Shown here: positions 44,839-53,792 of the stretch, piece by piece
How positions within the stretch are numbered: the first letter of the stretch is position 1
How the letters are laid out: the number at the start of each line of letters is the position of its first letter
Source of the DNA: Hoylesella nanceiensis DSM 19126 = JCM 15639
GTDB lineage: Bacteria; Bacteroidota; Bacteroidia; Bacteroidales; Bacteroidaceae
Direction of reading: 5' to 3'
Length of the DNA: 64,000 nucleotides
NCBI RefSeq assembly: GCF_000379965.1
Contig: NZ_KB904327.1
Coordinates: 186,001 to 250,000 of the forward strand
The notes under the pieces: model-generated
Databases searched by the model: none
Told to the model about the DNA's origin: nothing
What the model saw: only the letters and a program-made list of their open reading frames with translations
Program-made: the position numbers and the translations under genes

Positions 44839-47800
44839 ATGAGTAAGATATTTGCAGAATATTCTGGTCTGGATTTAACAAAGACCAATAATGAAATATT
44901 GGCTGCATGGCAGTCTAAAGACATCTTCCATCGCTCAATAGAAGAACGTGAAGGTTGTCCAGAATTTGTGTTCTTTGAAGGTCCACCCTCTGCAAATGGT
45001 CACCCAGGTATACACCATGTTCTAGCAAGAGCAATTAAAGATACCTTTAACCGTTATAAAACGATGAAAGGTTTTCAAGTTCATCGTAAAGCAGGTTGGG
45101 ACACACATGGTCTTCCTGTTGAACTTGGTGTAGAGAAAGAGCTAGGTATTACAAAGAAAGATATCGACAATAAAGCATCTGATAAATATATTTCTGTAGA
45201 AGAGTATAACCACAAGTGCCGTGAGAATGTAATGAAATTTACAGAAGAGTGGCGTGAGTTGACAGAGAAGATGGGTTATTTTGTAGACCTAGAACATCCT
45301 TATATCACATACGAAAACAAGTATATTGAAACTCTTTGGTGGCTTTTAAAGCAATTCTATACAAAGGGATATCTATATAAAGGTTATACTATTCAGCCTT
45401 ATTCACCAGGCGCTGGAACAGGATTGTCAAGTCATGAGTTGAACCAACCAGGCTGTTATAGAGATGTAAAAGATACAGTTGTAACTGCATTATTTAAGGT
45501 CGCAGAACCAAAGAGCGAATGGACAGAGTGGGGAACTCCATATTTTATGGCGTGGACAACAACCCCTTGGACTCTTCCTTCTAATACAGCTTTGTGTGTT
45601 GGACCAAACATTGACTATGTAGCAGTTCAAACATACAATCCATATAACGCACAACCTGTTACTCTTATATTGGCAGAATCTCGTTTAAATGCTTATCTAA
45701 GTGCAGAAGGAAAAGACCTTCCTCTAAACGAATATAAGCAAGGTGACAAAGTTATTCCTTATAAAGTAATTGGTAGTTATAAGGGTAGTGAACTCGTAGG
45801 AATACATTATTATCAATTAATGCCATGGGTAAAACCAAGTGCAAAGTTAGATAATAATGCTGCAGAGTTTGTTACTCGTTTTGCAGAAGCTCATCCTGAA
45901 AATGTATTTACATCTGAAAACGGAAAAGAACGCTTTGTTGAAATGTCTCAAGAAGCATTCCGTGTTATTCCAGGAGACTATGTAACAACAGAAGATGGTG
46001 CCGGTATTGTACACATTGCAAATACCTTTGGTGCTGATGATGCTAAGGTTGCAAACGATGCGGGCATTCCTCCTGTTATCTTAATCAATAGGAAAGGCGA
46101 AACACGTCCTATGGTTGATCTACAAGGTAAATATTATACTGTAGATGAACTAGATGACAACTTCGTTGCAAAATGTGTTGATGTTGAGGCTTATCAACAT
46201 CATGCTGGAGACTATGTGAAGAACGCTTATGCTCCAGAATTTAACGTAAACGGATATGATGAGAAAGCTGCTAATGCTGCAGAAGATCTCAACTTGATTA
46301 TAGCTCTCGAAATGAAGGCAGAAGGAACAGCGTTCAAAATAGAGAAGCACGTACACAACTATCCTCATTGTTGGCGTACTGACAAGCCAGTTCTTTATTA
46401 TCCACTAGATAGTTGGTTTATAAAGAGTACAGCTAAGAAGGCTAGAATGTTTGAATTGAACAAGACAATTAACTGGCAACCTGAATCAACTGGTACAGGA
46501 AGATTTGGTAATTGGCTTGAAAATCTAAACGACTGGAACTTATCTCGTTCTCGTTTCTGGGGTACACCACTACCTATATGGAAAGATGAAGATGGTGAAG
46601 AAAAGTGTATTGGCTCGTTAGAAGAGTTGTATAATGAGGTTGAAGAGGCTGTAAAAGCAGGCTTTATGTCTTCAAACCCATTGAAAGATAATGGCTTTGT
46701 TCCTGGAGATTACTCAAAAGAGAATTACGATAAGGTAGATCTTCATCGTCCTTATGTTGATAATATCGTTCTTGTTAGTAGCAAAGGAAAGGTAATGACC
46801 CGTGAAACCGACCTCGTAGACGTTTGGTTTGACTCTGGTGCTATGCCTTATGCACAGGTGCATTATCCTTTTGAAAATAAGGATTTGATAGATAAAGGTC
46901 TTGCTTTCCCCGCAGACTTTATCAATGAAGGTGTAGACCAAACACGTGGTTGGTTCTTCACTCTACATGCAATTGCAACCATGATATTTGATAGTGTTGC
47001 CTTTAAGAACGTTATTTCAACAGGTCTTGTACTTGACTCTAAGGGTAATAAGATGAGTAAGCACGTTGGTAATGTGGTGAATCCATTTGATATGATAGAA
47101 AAGTATGGAGCAGATTCTGTACGTTTCTACATGATGACCAATAGTGAACCATGGGATAATCTTAAGTTCGATAAAGAGGGAGTAGACGAAGTTCGTCGTA
47201 AATTTTTCGGTACTTTATATAACACTTATTCATTCTTTGCTCTTTATGCCAATGTTGATGGATTCTCATTTGCAGAGAAAGAAATTCCATTGAATGAGCG
47301 TCCAGAGATTGATAGATGGATATTATCTTGCTTACACACATTGATTCGTAATGTAGATAAGGAGCTTTCTGAATACAGTCCTACTAAAGCAGGTCGTTTG
47401 ATTGATGCTTTTGTGAATGATGATTTATCAAACTGGTATGTAAGATTGAACAGAAAACGTTTCTGGGGTAAAGAAATGAGCACAGATAAACTAAGTGCTT
47501 ATCAAACTCTTTACACATGTTTGGAAACTATTTCGAAATTATTAGCGCCATTTGCACCATTCTTTGCAGATAGATTATATTGCGACTTAATGTCTGCAAC
47601 ACATCGTGAAGCATTTGATTCTGTACACTTAGCACATTATCCAGAGGCTAAAGAAGAATATATTGATCATGACCTTGAAGAGCGAATGAGCATTGCTCAA
47701 AAGATAACATCAATGATTTTGGCTCTTAGAAGAAAGGTAAATATCAAGGTGCGTCAGCCACTTCAGCAGATAATGGTTCCTGCAGTTGATGATGAGCAAC

Positions 47801-48417
47801 GTAAACATATCGAGGCTATTGCAGAGCTTGTTAAGAACGAAGTGAATGTAAAAGAACTAAACTTCATCGAAGGTGATGGTGTTTTAGTGAAGAAAATAAA
47901 ATGTAACTTCCGTACTCTTGGTAAGAAATATGGTAAGTTAATGAAAGACATTGCTAATAAAGTGAATACTCTAACACAAGAAGATATTCTTGAAATAGAG
48001 CGTAGCTTGAAAGAAAAAGCAAACTATGTTCTTGGAGTTATTGCAGAACAAGAAGTGATTCTCGAGAAAGAAGATGTTGAAATCATTAACGAAGACATTC
48101 CAGGATGGTTGGTTGCAAACGAAGGTAACGTAACAGTTGCCCTTGAAGTTGAATTAACTGAAGAGTTATTACAAGAAGGTTTGGCTCGTGAGTTGATTAA
48201 TCGTATTCAAAATATGCGTAAAGATAATGGTCTAGAAATAACAGACCGTATCGATATTGTGGTTGCAGAACATGACAAAATGCACGCTGCAATTGACCAT
48301 TATGGAGAATATATCAAAGGTCAAGTGTTAGCTGATAATATCACAATTGCAGCTAATGACGGTGAAGAAGTTGATTTTGATGACTTTAAACTTAATATAA
48401 AGATCCAGAAAGTATAA
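44839..48417 (+). CDS. ileS: Isoleucine-tRNA ligase
   Basis: IleRS charges tRNA-Ile and edits valine. At 1192 residues it is much longer than the E. coli enzyme (about 940) and resembles the long, eukaryote-like class found in Bacteroidetes. The class-I HIGH motif appears as GPPSANGHPGIHHVLAR (HIGH becomes GIHH), and KMSKS becomes NKMSKHVGN. The editing domain, catalytic WFDSGAMPYAQ and anticodon-binding domain are present. The C-terminal extension (after about 950) lacks obvious zinc cysteines. It heads an operon with a DksA-like gene, lspA and a DUF4296 lipoprotein. Confidence 0.97.
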   Translation: MSKIFAEYSGLDLTKTNNEILAAWQSKDIFHRSIEEREGCPEFVFFEGPPSANGHPGIHHVLARAIKDTFNRYKTMKGFQVHRKAGWDTHGLPVELGVEKELGITKKDIDNKASDKYISVEEYNHKCRENVMKFTEEWRELTEKMGYFVDLEHPYITYENKYIETLWWLLKQFYTKGYLYKGYTIQPYSPGAGTGLSSHELNQPGCYRDVKDTVVTALFKVAEPKSEWTEWGTPYFMAWTTTPWTLPSNTALCVGPNIDYVAVQTYNPYNAQPVTLILAESRLNAYLSAEGKDLPLNEYKQGDKVIPYKVIGSYKGSELVGIHYYQLMPWVKPSAKLDNNAAEFVTRFAEAHPENVFTSENGKERFVEMSQEAFRVIPGDYVTTEDGAGIVHIANTFGADDAKVANDAGIPPVILINRKGETRPMVDLQGKYYTVDELDDNFVAKCVDVEAYQHHAGDYVKNAYAPEFNVNGYDEKAANAAEDLNLIIALEMKAEGTAFKIEKHVHNYPHCWRTDKPVLYYPLDSWFIKSTAKKARMFELNKTINWQPESTGTGRFGNWLENLNDWNLSRSRFWGTPLPIWKDEDGEEKCIGSLEELYNEVEEAVKAGFMSSNPLKDNGFVPGDYSKENYDKVDLHRPYVDNIVLVSSKGKVMTRETDLVDVWFDSGAMPYAQVHYPFENKDLIDKGLAFPADFINEGVDQTRGWFFTLHAIATMIFDSVAFKNVISTGLVLDSKGNKMSKHVGNVVNPFDMIEKYGADSVRFYMMTNSEPWDNLKFDKEGVDEVRRKFFGTLYNTYSFFALYANVDGFSFAEKEIPLNERPEIDRWILSCLHTLIRNVDKELSEYSPTKAGRLIDAFVNDDLSNWYVRLNRKRFWGKEMSTDKLSAYQTLYTCLETISKLLAPFAPFFADRLYCDLMSATHREAFDSVHLAHYPEAKEEYIDHDLEERMSIAQKITSMILALRRKVNIKVRQPLQQIMVPAVDDEQRKHIEAIAELVKNEVNVKELNFIEGDGVLVKKIKCNFRTLGKKYGKLMKDIANKVNTLTQEDILEIERSLKEKANYVLGVIAEQEVILEKEDVEIINEDIPGWLVANEGNVTVALEVELTEELLQEGLARELINRIQNMRKDNGLEITDRIDIVVAEHDKMHAAIDHYGEYIKGQVLADNITIAANDGEEVDFDDFKLNIKIQKV

Positions 48418-48456
48418 CGGAAAGTAATTTAGAAATTAAAAAACAAGGATTAATCT

Positions 48457-48837
48457 ATGACTGTAAAAACTCAGTATAGTGATGAGGAATTGGAAGAATT
48501 CCGCGCTATAATCAATGAAAAGATTGCTATTGCTCGTCAGAGTTATGATGAGATGATCAGACAATTAATGAATGCAGATAGTAATGATGTTGATGATACA
48601 TCTCCAAAATACAAAGCTTTAGAAGAGGGAAGTACAACTCAATCTAAAGAAGAATTGGTTGAGATGGCAAATCGACAGAATAAGTTTATTCAAGGATTAG
48701 AGGCAGCTTTAGTCCGCATTAAGAATAAAACTTATGGTATAGATAGAATCACTGGTGAGCTAATTCCAAAAGAACGCTTGCGTGCAGTGCCTCATGCTAC
48801 TTTGAGTGTAGCATCAAAGCAAATGAGAAAAAAATAA
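48457..48837 (+). CDS. DksA/TraR-family protein lacking the zinc cysteines
   Basis: This 126-residue DksA-like coiled-coil protein has an N-terminal helix, a long helical pair (residues about 15-85) and the C-terminal segment TYGIDRITGELIPKERLRAV, then PHATLSVASKQMRKK. The four cysteines of the zinc finger (CxxC...CxxC) are all absent; the first position, still Cys in some relatives, is Asp here. It may bind the RNA polymerase secondary channel and mediate stringent control. It sits between ileS and lspA with 39-nt and 3-nt spacers. Confidence 0.85.
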   Translation: MTVKTQYSDEELEEFRAIINEKIAIARQSYDEMIRQLMNADSNDVDDTSPKYKALEEGSTTQSKEELVEMANRQNKFIQGLEAALVRIKNKTYGIDRITGELIPKERLRAVPHATLSVASKQMRKK

Positions 48838-48840
48838 CTA

Positions 48841-49515
48841 TTGAAGCACAAGGTGAAGAATATTTTAAAGAATATCACAAGTTTACGATTAGTATGGTTC
48901 ATTGTTTTGGCCATACTAATCGTTGATCAAATTATAAAGTTTGAGGTTAAGTCTACGATGTCTTTAGGTGAATCAATCCCCATTGCATCGTGGTTTAAGA
49001 TTACATTTATTGAAAATAACGGTATGGCTTATGGCATGACGTTCATCAATAAGATTGTACTCAGCATTTTTAGACTTATTGCCATCACCGCAATAGGGTA
49101 TTATGTTTGTAAAATAACCAAAACAACTCACCGTAAAGGTTATGTCGCTTGTCTCGCATTAGTATTGGCAGGAGCTATTGGCAACATGATAGATTCGATG
49201 TTTTATGGTTTGATCTTTAATGCATCTACTCCCTTTAACGTCTCAGAGCTCGTTCCTTTTGGAACAGGTTATGCTGGTTTTCTAGAAGGAAAAGTTGTAG
49301 ACATGTTCTATTTTCCTTTAATAGTTACCACTTGGCCTGAATGGGTTCCAGTGTGGGGAGGACATGAATTTATATTCTTCTCGCCTGTGTTTAACTTTGC
49401 AGATGCAGCAATTAGCTGTGGAGTAGTTCTGCTCATCCTTTTTTATAGAAAAGAGATGGAAGGCTTAAGCCTTAATTTCTTCTCAAAGAAATCAAAAGAG
49501 AAAGAAGAAAATTAA
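48841..49515 (+). CDS. lspA: Signal peptidase II (lipoprotein signal peptidase)
   Basis: LspA cleaves the signal peptide of prolipoproteins in the inner membrane. The 224-residue protein has four transmembrane helices, IVDQIIKFEVKSTMSLGESI near the start, VIENNGMAYGM-like FIENNGMAYGM (about 58-68), and the two catalytic Asp motifs GNMIDSMFYG (about 119-128) and FNFADAAIS (about 184-192). It is longer than the typical 160 residues because of an insertion between the two Asp motifs. The first usable codon is TTG at 48841, three nt after the DksA-like stop; no ATG is available before the first helix. Confidence 0.9.
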   Translation: MKHKVKNILKNITSLRLVWFIVLAILIVDQIIKFEVKSTMSLGESIPIASWFKITFIENNGMAYGMTFINKIVLSIFRLIAITAIGYYVCKITKTTHRKGYVACLALVLAGAIGNMIDSMFYGLIFNASTPFNVSELVPFGTGYAGFLEGKVVDMFYFPLIVTTWPEWVPVWGGHEFIFFSPVFNFADAAISCGVVLLILFYRKEMEGLSLNFFSKKSKEKEEN

Positions 49516-49558
49516 GTAAGTATTAGTTCGTTTATTGTTGTTTTTGATCGCAGATATA

Positions 49559-50410
49559 ATGGTATTTATAAAGAGACATCTTGCATTATTACAGATAATG
49601 AGTATATCTTTAATCTTCTTTGTGGCATGCAAACCAGGTGTACCTAATCGTTATATTCAACCTTCAGAGCTTGGAGATATTCTCTATGAATATCACTTAG
49701 CAGAAGGAATTACGTCGCTTAAAAACGACACAACCGCTCTTTATTATTATAAGAATAATATTCTAAAGAAGCATAACGTCACTTCTGCCGAGTTTGATTC
49801 ATCAATGGTGTATTATCTTCGTCATGCAGATGAATTAAAAAAGATATACGAACACCTTTCAGAACGATTCTCTGCAGAAGCAAAAGCCAATGGCTCTGCA
49901 ATTGGAGACCTTGCTAATTCTGCATTTAATAGTGTTAATGGAGATACAACTAACGTGTGGCAGGCAGACAATGGCATTGTTCTAACACCTTATGCACCTA
50001 CAAATCTCTATTCTTTCACACTTAAAGTAGACTCAACCTATCATAAAGGAGATAAGTTGTTGCTTGCCTTTGATGCGCAATTTATTTATCAAGATGGAGT
50101 GCGTGATGGTGTTTGTGTGATGTCAGTTACATACAATAATGATAGCATTGCATCACAAACTGTTCGTATGAGCTCGTCAAGCTCGTATTCAATGGAGGTT
50201 AATGATATTCATAAGCACGGTATTAAGAGTATAAAAGGATTCTTCCTTTTAGGTAATGGTTCAGAAATCAATGCCTATACTTCAACAACTTTGCGATTAA
50301 TGGCATTGAGAAATATCCATTTAATACGTATGCATCAGAGCGAAAATAAAAAAGAGGAGAAGCCAGAAGAGGTACAAAGAGACTCGCTTGCCATTAGAGA
50401 AGAAGAGTAG
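49559..50410 (+). CDS. DUF4296 lipoprotein
   Basis: This 283-residue predicted lipoprotein starts at ATG 49559. A lipobox-like FFVAC (about Cys24) follows the membrane segment. The N-terminal half matches DUF4296: PGVPNRYIQPSELGDILYEY, LAEGITSLKNDTT, KNNILKKHNVTSAEFDSSM. The second half is a beta-sheet-rich domain. The charged C-terminus (ENKKEEKPEEVQRDSLAIRE) is unusual. It is 43 nt after lspA, and lipoprotein and lipoprotein-peptidase genes adjoining each other is a conserved arrangement in the order. Function unknown. The 208-nt gap to the dipeptidase gene (50411-50618) holds a small imperfect hairpin near 50440-50470 and nothing else. Confidence 0.8.
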   Translation: MVFIKRHLALLQIMSISLIFFVACKPGVPNRYIQPSELGDILYEYHLAEGITSLKNDTTALYYYKNNILKKHNVTSAEFDSSMVYYLRHADELKKIYEHLSERFSAEAKANGSAIGDLANSAFNSVNGDTTNVWQADNGIVLTPYAPTNLYSFTLKVDSTYHKGDKLLLAFDAQFIYQDGVRDGVCVMSVTYNNDSIASQTVRMSSSSSYSMEVNDIHKHGIKSIKGFFLLGNGSEINAYTSTTLRLMALRNIHLIRMHQSENKKEEKPEEVQRDSLAIREEE

Positions 50411-50618
50411 AGGGTAATAAAAAAGCCTTACATCTATCACATCTAGGTTTAACCTGCTAGTGATGTTGCCATAATATGATATTCTTTTGTATTTTATTCT
50501 AGCTTCCTTTATTTCATAAGGGTGTTGTCTTCCTTTATTTGTAATACACTCTTAGAATAAAAATGAACTTATTTGAAATATTAGATATATTGTAGTTTTT
50601 AAATTAAAAAACTTTTAT

Positions 50619-52265
50619 ATGTTGAGAAAATTATTACTATTATCAGCTTTCTTAGGCTTAGTAGATATGGCTAATGCCTGCACTAATTTTATTGTTGGAA
50701 AGAAAGCCAGTGCCGATGGGTCTGTAATTTGTACCTATAATGCCGATGATTATGGCTTGTTTATCAATTTATGCCATTATCCTGCAGGCACTCATTCTAA
50801 AGGAACCATGCGAAAAATATTCAACTGGGATACTAATAAATATCAAGGAGTTATTCCAGAAGCTCCTCAAACCTATAATGTTATTGGCAATATCAATGAG
50901 TTTCAAGTCTCTATTGCAGAAACAACGTATGGCGGACGAGAAGAAATGGAAGACTCAATAGGTATCCTTGACTACGGTTCTCTTATCTATTTAGCTCTTC
51001 AACGTTCTAAAACTGCTCGTGAAGCAGTTCAGGTAATGACCACTCTTGCACAAACTTATGGATACAATAGTGGTGGAGAAACTTTTACAATATGCGATCC
51101 TAACGAGGCTTGGATTATGGAAATGATGGGTAAAGGACCAGGCTCTAAAGGTGTAGTATGGGTGGCTTTGCGTGTACCCGACGATGCAATATGTGCTCAT
51201 GCCAATCAAAGTAGAATTACCAAGTTCAACATGAATGATAAAGCTAATGTGCTTTATTCTAAGGACGTTGTTTCTTTTGCACGTTCAAAAGGTTGGTTTA
51301 CTGGAAAAGATAAGGATTTCTCATGGCGAGATACTTATGCAAAACCAACTTTTGGAGGTCGTCGTTTCTGTGATGCTCGAGTGTGGAGTTTCTTTAATCA
51401 CTTTGCAAACGATTTTGATAAATATCTTCCTTGGGCTTTAGGCAAGGATAAAGATGCAGAGGATATGCCTTTATGGATTGTGCCAAATAAAAAGGTTAGC
51501 GTGCAAGATGTTATGGTTTGTATGCGTGATCATTATGAAAACACACCACTTGCGCTAGATTCTTCAAGTGTAGGAGGCGGTGTTTGGGAAATGCCTTATC
51601 GTCCAACACCTTTACGTTTCAAGGTAGATGGAAAGAATTATTTTAACGAACGTCCTGTTTCTACTCAACAAACAGCTTTCTCTTACGTTGCTCAATTGCG
51701 TTCATGGTTGCCTAGAGAGGTTGGAGGAGTGTTGTGGTTTGGTAATGATGATGGTAATATGGTGGCATATACTCCTATTTATTGCGGTAATACAACACAG
51801 GCTGAATGTTACAATACACCTGGAGCAGATGCTGTAACATTCTCTGATAAGAATGCATTTTGGGTGTGCAATTGGGTGTCAAACATGGTTTATCCACGCT
51901 ATAATCAGATGTTCCCAACCTTGAAAGAGGTGAGAGATAGTTTAGAGAATAGCTATTTTGCTAATCAATTGACTATTGAGAAGCAAGCAGTTGCATTATA
52001 CAATACAGATAAAGCAAAGGCGATTAGCTTGTTGAATCAATATAGTAACGATAAAGCACAACAGATGTTGCACCATTGGAAAAACCTTGCTGTTCGTCTA
52101 ATTGTGAAGTTTAACGATATGACAGTTAAGCCTGAGAAGGACGGAGTGTTTGTAAGAACCCCAGAAGGAACAGGTGCTGCGGTTAAACGTCCAGGCTTTT
52201 CAAATGCTTTTGCACGCAAACTTATAAAAGAAACAGGCGACAAGTATGAGTGTCCTGCAGAATAA
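50619..52265 (+). CDS. C69-family dipeptidase
   Basis: This 548-residue peptidase belongs to the C69 (PepD-like, Ntn-hydrolase) family. After a cleavable signal (residues 1-20) the mature protein would begin with the nucleophile in CTNFIVGKKASADGS. Further conserved stretches are VSIAETTYGGREEM (about 107-120), YGYNSGGETFTICDPNEAWI, and NQSRITKFNM. It probably hydrolyses dipeptides in the periplasm for amino-acid fermentation. The signal implies maturation by removing residues 1-20. It is monocistronic; a hairpin with T-rich sequence follows (52323-52375). Confidence 0.88.
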   Translation: MLRKLLLLSAFLGLVDMANACTNFIVGKKASADGSVICTYNADDYGLFINLCHYPAGTHSKGTMRKIFNWDTNKYQGVIPEAPQTYNVIGNINEFQVSIAETTYGGREEMEDSIGILDYGSLIYLALQRSKTAREAVQVMTTLAQTYGYNSGGETFTICDPNEAWIMEMMGKGPGSKGVVWVALRVPDDAICAHANQSRITKFNMNDKANVLYSKDVVSFARSKGWFTGKDKDFSWRDTYAKPTFGGRRFCDARVWSFFNHFANDFDKYLPWALGKDKDAEDMPLWIVPNKKVSVQDVMVCMRDHYENTPLALDSSSVGGGVWEMPYRPTPLRFKVDGKNYFNERPVSTQQTAFSYVAQLRSWLPREVGGVLWFGNDDGNMVAYTPIYCGNTTQAECYNTPGADAVTFSDKNAFWVCNWVSNMVYPRYNQMFPTLKEVRDSLENSYFANQLTIEKQAVALYNTDKAKAISLLNQYSNDKAQQMLHHWKNLAVRLIVKFNDMTVKPEKDGVFVRTPEGTGAAVKRPGFSNAFARKLIKETGDKYECPAE

Positions 52266-52322
52266 TGAAAGTACATTTATTTTGTTATGACAATAGAGTA
52301 GTAGCTAAATTAAAATAAAAGA

Positions 52323-52375
52323 ACATTGAGTTATGATTCTACTGAAAATAGATAAATAGCTCAATGTTTTATTTT
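52323..52375 (+). terminator. Hairpin after the C69 dipeptidase gene
   Basis: ACATTGAG (52323-52330) pairs with CTCAATGT (52360-52367) over a 29-nt loop, extended by A/T pairs, then TTTATTTTAT. Part of the left arm resembles a unit of the 22-bp-period repeat. Confidence 0.6.
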
Positions 52376-52398
52376 ATGCTGAAAAATATTCTGTAGTT

Positions 52399-52430
52399 TT
52401 TGGCGGTTTTATAAAATATATGTATCTTTG
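52399..52430 (+). promoter_or_regulatory. Promoter of tRNA-Glu
   Basis: TTTG (52399-52402), 20 nt, TATCTTTG (52423-52430). Confidence 0.8.
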
Positions 52431-52474
52431 CATCACCATTTAAGAAGGCGCTTCGATACAAATGGTGTTATAAT

Positions 52475-52546
52475 GGTGGATTCATCTAACGGTTAGGATA
52501 CAAGATTCTCAATCTTGGCATAGGGGTTCGATTCCCCTATCCACTA
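52475..52546 (+). tRNA. tRNA-Glu (anticodon CTC)
   Basis: Acceptor GGTGGAT with ATCCACT (first pair G-T), D arm with ATCTAACGGTTAGGAT, anticodon stem CAAGA/TCTTG around loop TTCTCAA giving CTC (codon GAG), T arm AGGGGTTCGATTCCCCT, discriminator A. 72 nt, with no encoded CCA. Confidence 0.95.
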
Positions 52547-52647
52547 CAAAATGCTCAGCAAGAATTTATTTCTAGTTGAGCATTTCTTTTTATATACAAT
52601 TCGAACTCAATGAAGATAGTCCTAAATCTCTATCTTTTTACTGATTA

Positions 52648-52713
52648 AAAGCAGTGCTCTTGCGATCTAATTTCACTGCTTTTGTCAACTAAATGCTATG
52701 CTTTTATAATAAT
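52648..52713. repeat. Locus B of the degenerate 22-bp-period repeat
   Basis: Units start at 52648 (AAAAGCAGTG), 52670 (AATTTCACTG) and 52692 (AAATGCTATG), exactly 22 bp apart, separated by 12-mers of CTTTTG-like sequence (CTCTTGCGATCT, CTTTTGTCAACT). AAAAGCAGTG also pairs with CACTGCTTTT (52675-52684). It lies between tRNA-Glu and the leftward ispE unit. Confidence 0.7.
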
Positions 52714-52745
52714 GTTTCAATCTATTCAAGTAGGAGGAAAAAAGA

Positions 52746-52777
52746 AAGCATAACAAAGATGTTGCTTTGTTATGCTT
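52746..52777 (-). terminator. Terminator downstream of ispE
   Basis: AAGCATAACAAAG (52746-52758) and its complement (52765-52777) form a perfect 13-bp stem. On the minus strand TTCTTTTTTCC follows, so it ends the ispE/malic-enzyme direction. Confidence 0.85.
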
Positions 52778-52859
52778 CACCTGTAAAGTCTTTTACTATA
52801 AAAGTAGATATGCTTATTGGTGAACGTTGAAGTAGTTCGTGTTCAGAAATATTCTATCT

Positions 52860-53702
52860 TTATAGTTTTATACAATGTATTGCAGCCTCAATGTTGAGTT
52901 TTAATTGACTTGGAGTTGGCTCTTGAGAGAATAAACCGAATATAGTACTACCGCTTCCACTCATCGCTGCATATTCAGCACCATTTAGGTAGAGTTGTTC
53001 TTTGATGTCTTTCAGCTCAGGATTCATTTTGAAAATTGGAGCCTCAAAGTCATTAATAAGTAGCTCTTTCCATTCTTTTATAGGCTTTTCAATAATATTC
53101 CTACAGTTTATTGCAGGCTTTTGGGGAGTAATCATACCAAAGGCTCCTTTGGTAGATATAGATACCAAGGGCTTAACCGCAACGATATAATATTGGGATA
53201 GTTTTTCTTTTAAAGAAGGGATAAGTGTTAACTGTTCTCCAATTCCCTCAGCGTAGGCAGGTAAGCAATTGATAAAGAAAGGACAATCGGCGCCTAGTTG
53301 AACAGCATACTCTTCTAATTGAGAACTTGTTAGTTGTAAGTTGCAATAGTCATTAATGAGCTTTAGCATGAAAGCTGCATCGCTAGACCCCCCTCCCATA
53401 CCTGCTTGAGCAGGTATTTCTTTGTGAAGATGAATGTGAAGTCGTGGCAGTTGAAAATCATTCGCAAGGAGTTTATATGCCTTCACTACAAGATTTTCTT
53501 GCTCATTTTCATTGAACGACATTCCTGTTACTTTTAAATCGCAATTGAAAGGAGTTGGAAACTCGTTGTCAATTGTGTACACCTCGAGTGCATCATGAAG
53601 AGGAATAGGGTAGAACACCGTTTCTAAATTGTGATAACCATCAGGTCGTTTAGACACAATGTTTAGTCCTAAATTTATCTTGGCACATGGAAATATCGTC
53701 AT
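52860..53702 (-). CDS. ispE: 4-diphosphocytidyl-2-C-methyl-D-erythritol kinase
   Basis: IspE phosphorylates CDP-methylerythritol in the MEP isoprenoid pathway. The 280-residue GHMP kinase has FPCAKINLGLNIVSKRPDGYH at the start (about 4-24, Lys and Asp of the active site), the ATP loop PAQAGMGGGSSDAAFMLKL (about 92-110) and a C-terminal MSGSGSTIFGLF. Length is standard. It lies 90 nt downstream of the malic enzyme gene on the minus strand, with a terminator between them. Confidence 0.95.
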   Translation of the reverse strand: MTIFPCAKINLGLNIVSKRPDGYHNLETVFYPIPLHDALEVYTIDNEFPTPFNCDLKVTGMSFNENEQENLVVKAYKLLANDFQLPRLHIHLHKEIPAQAGMGGGSSDAAFMLKLINDYCNLQLTSSQLEEYAVQLGADCPFFINCLPAYAEGIGEQLTLIPSLKEKLSQYYIVAVKPLVSISTKGAFGMITPQKPAINCRNIIEKPIKEWKELLINDFEAPIFKMNPELKDIKEQLYLNGAEYAAMSGSGSTIFGLFSQEPTPSQLKLNIEAAIHCIKL

Positions 53703-53729
53703 ATTATTATCTTCTTCTTTAAAATATAT

Positions 53730-53765
53730 AGGGACATAGAATCTAAAAAAAGTCTCTATGTCCCT
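53730..53765 (-). terminator. Terminator after the malic enzyme gene
   Basis: AGGGACATAGA (53730-53740) and its complement (53755-53765) form an 11-bp stem; the minus strand then continues A/T-rich. Confidence 0.75.
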
Positions 53766-53792
53766 TTAAATATAAATTATTTACTCTTTGTA

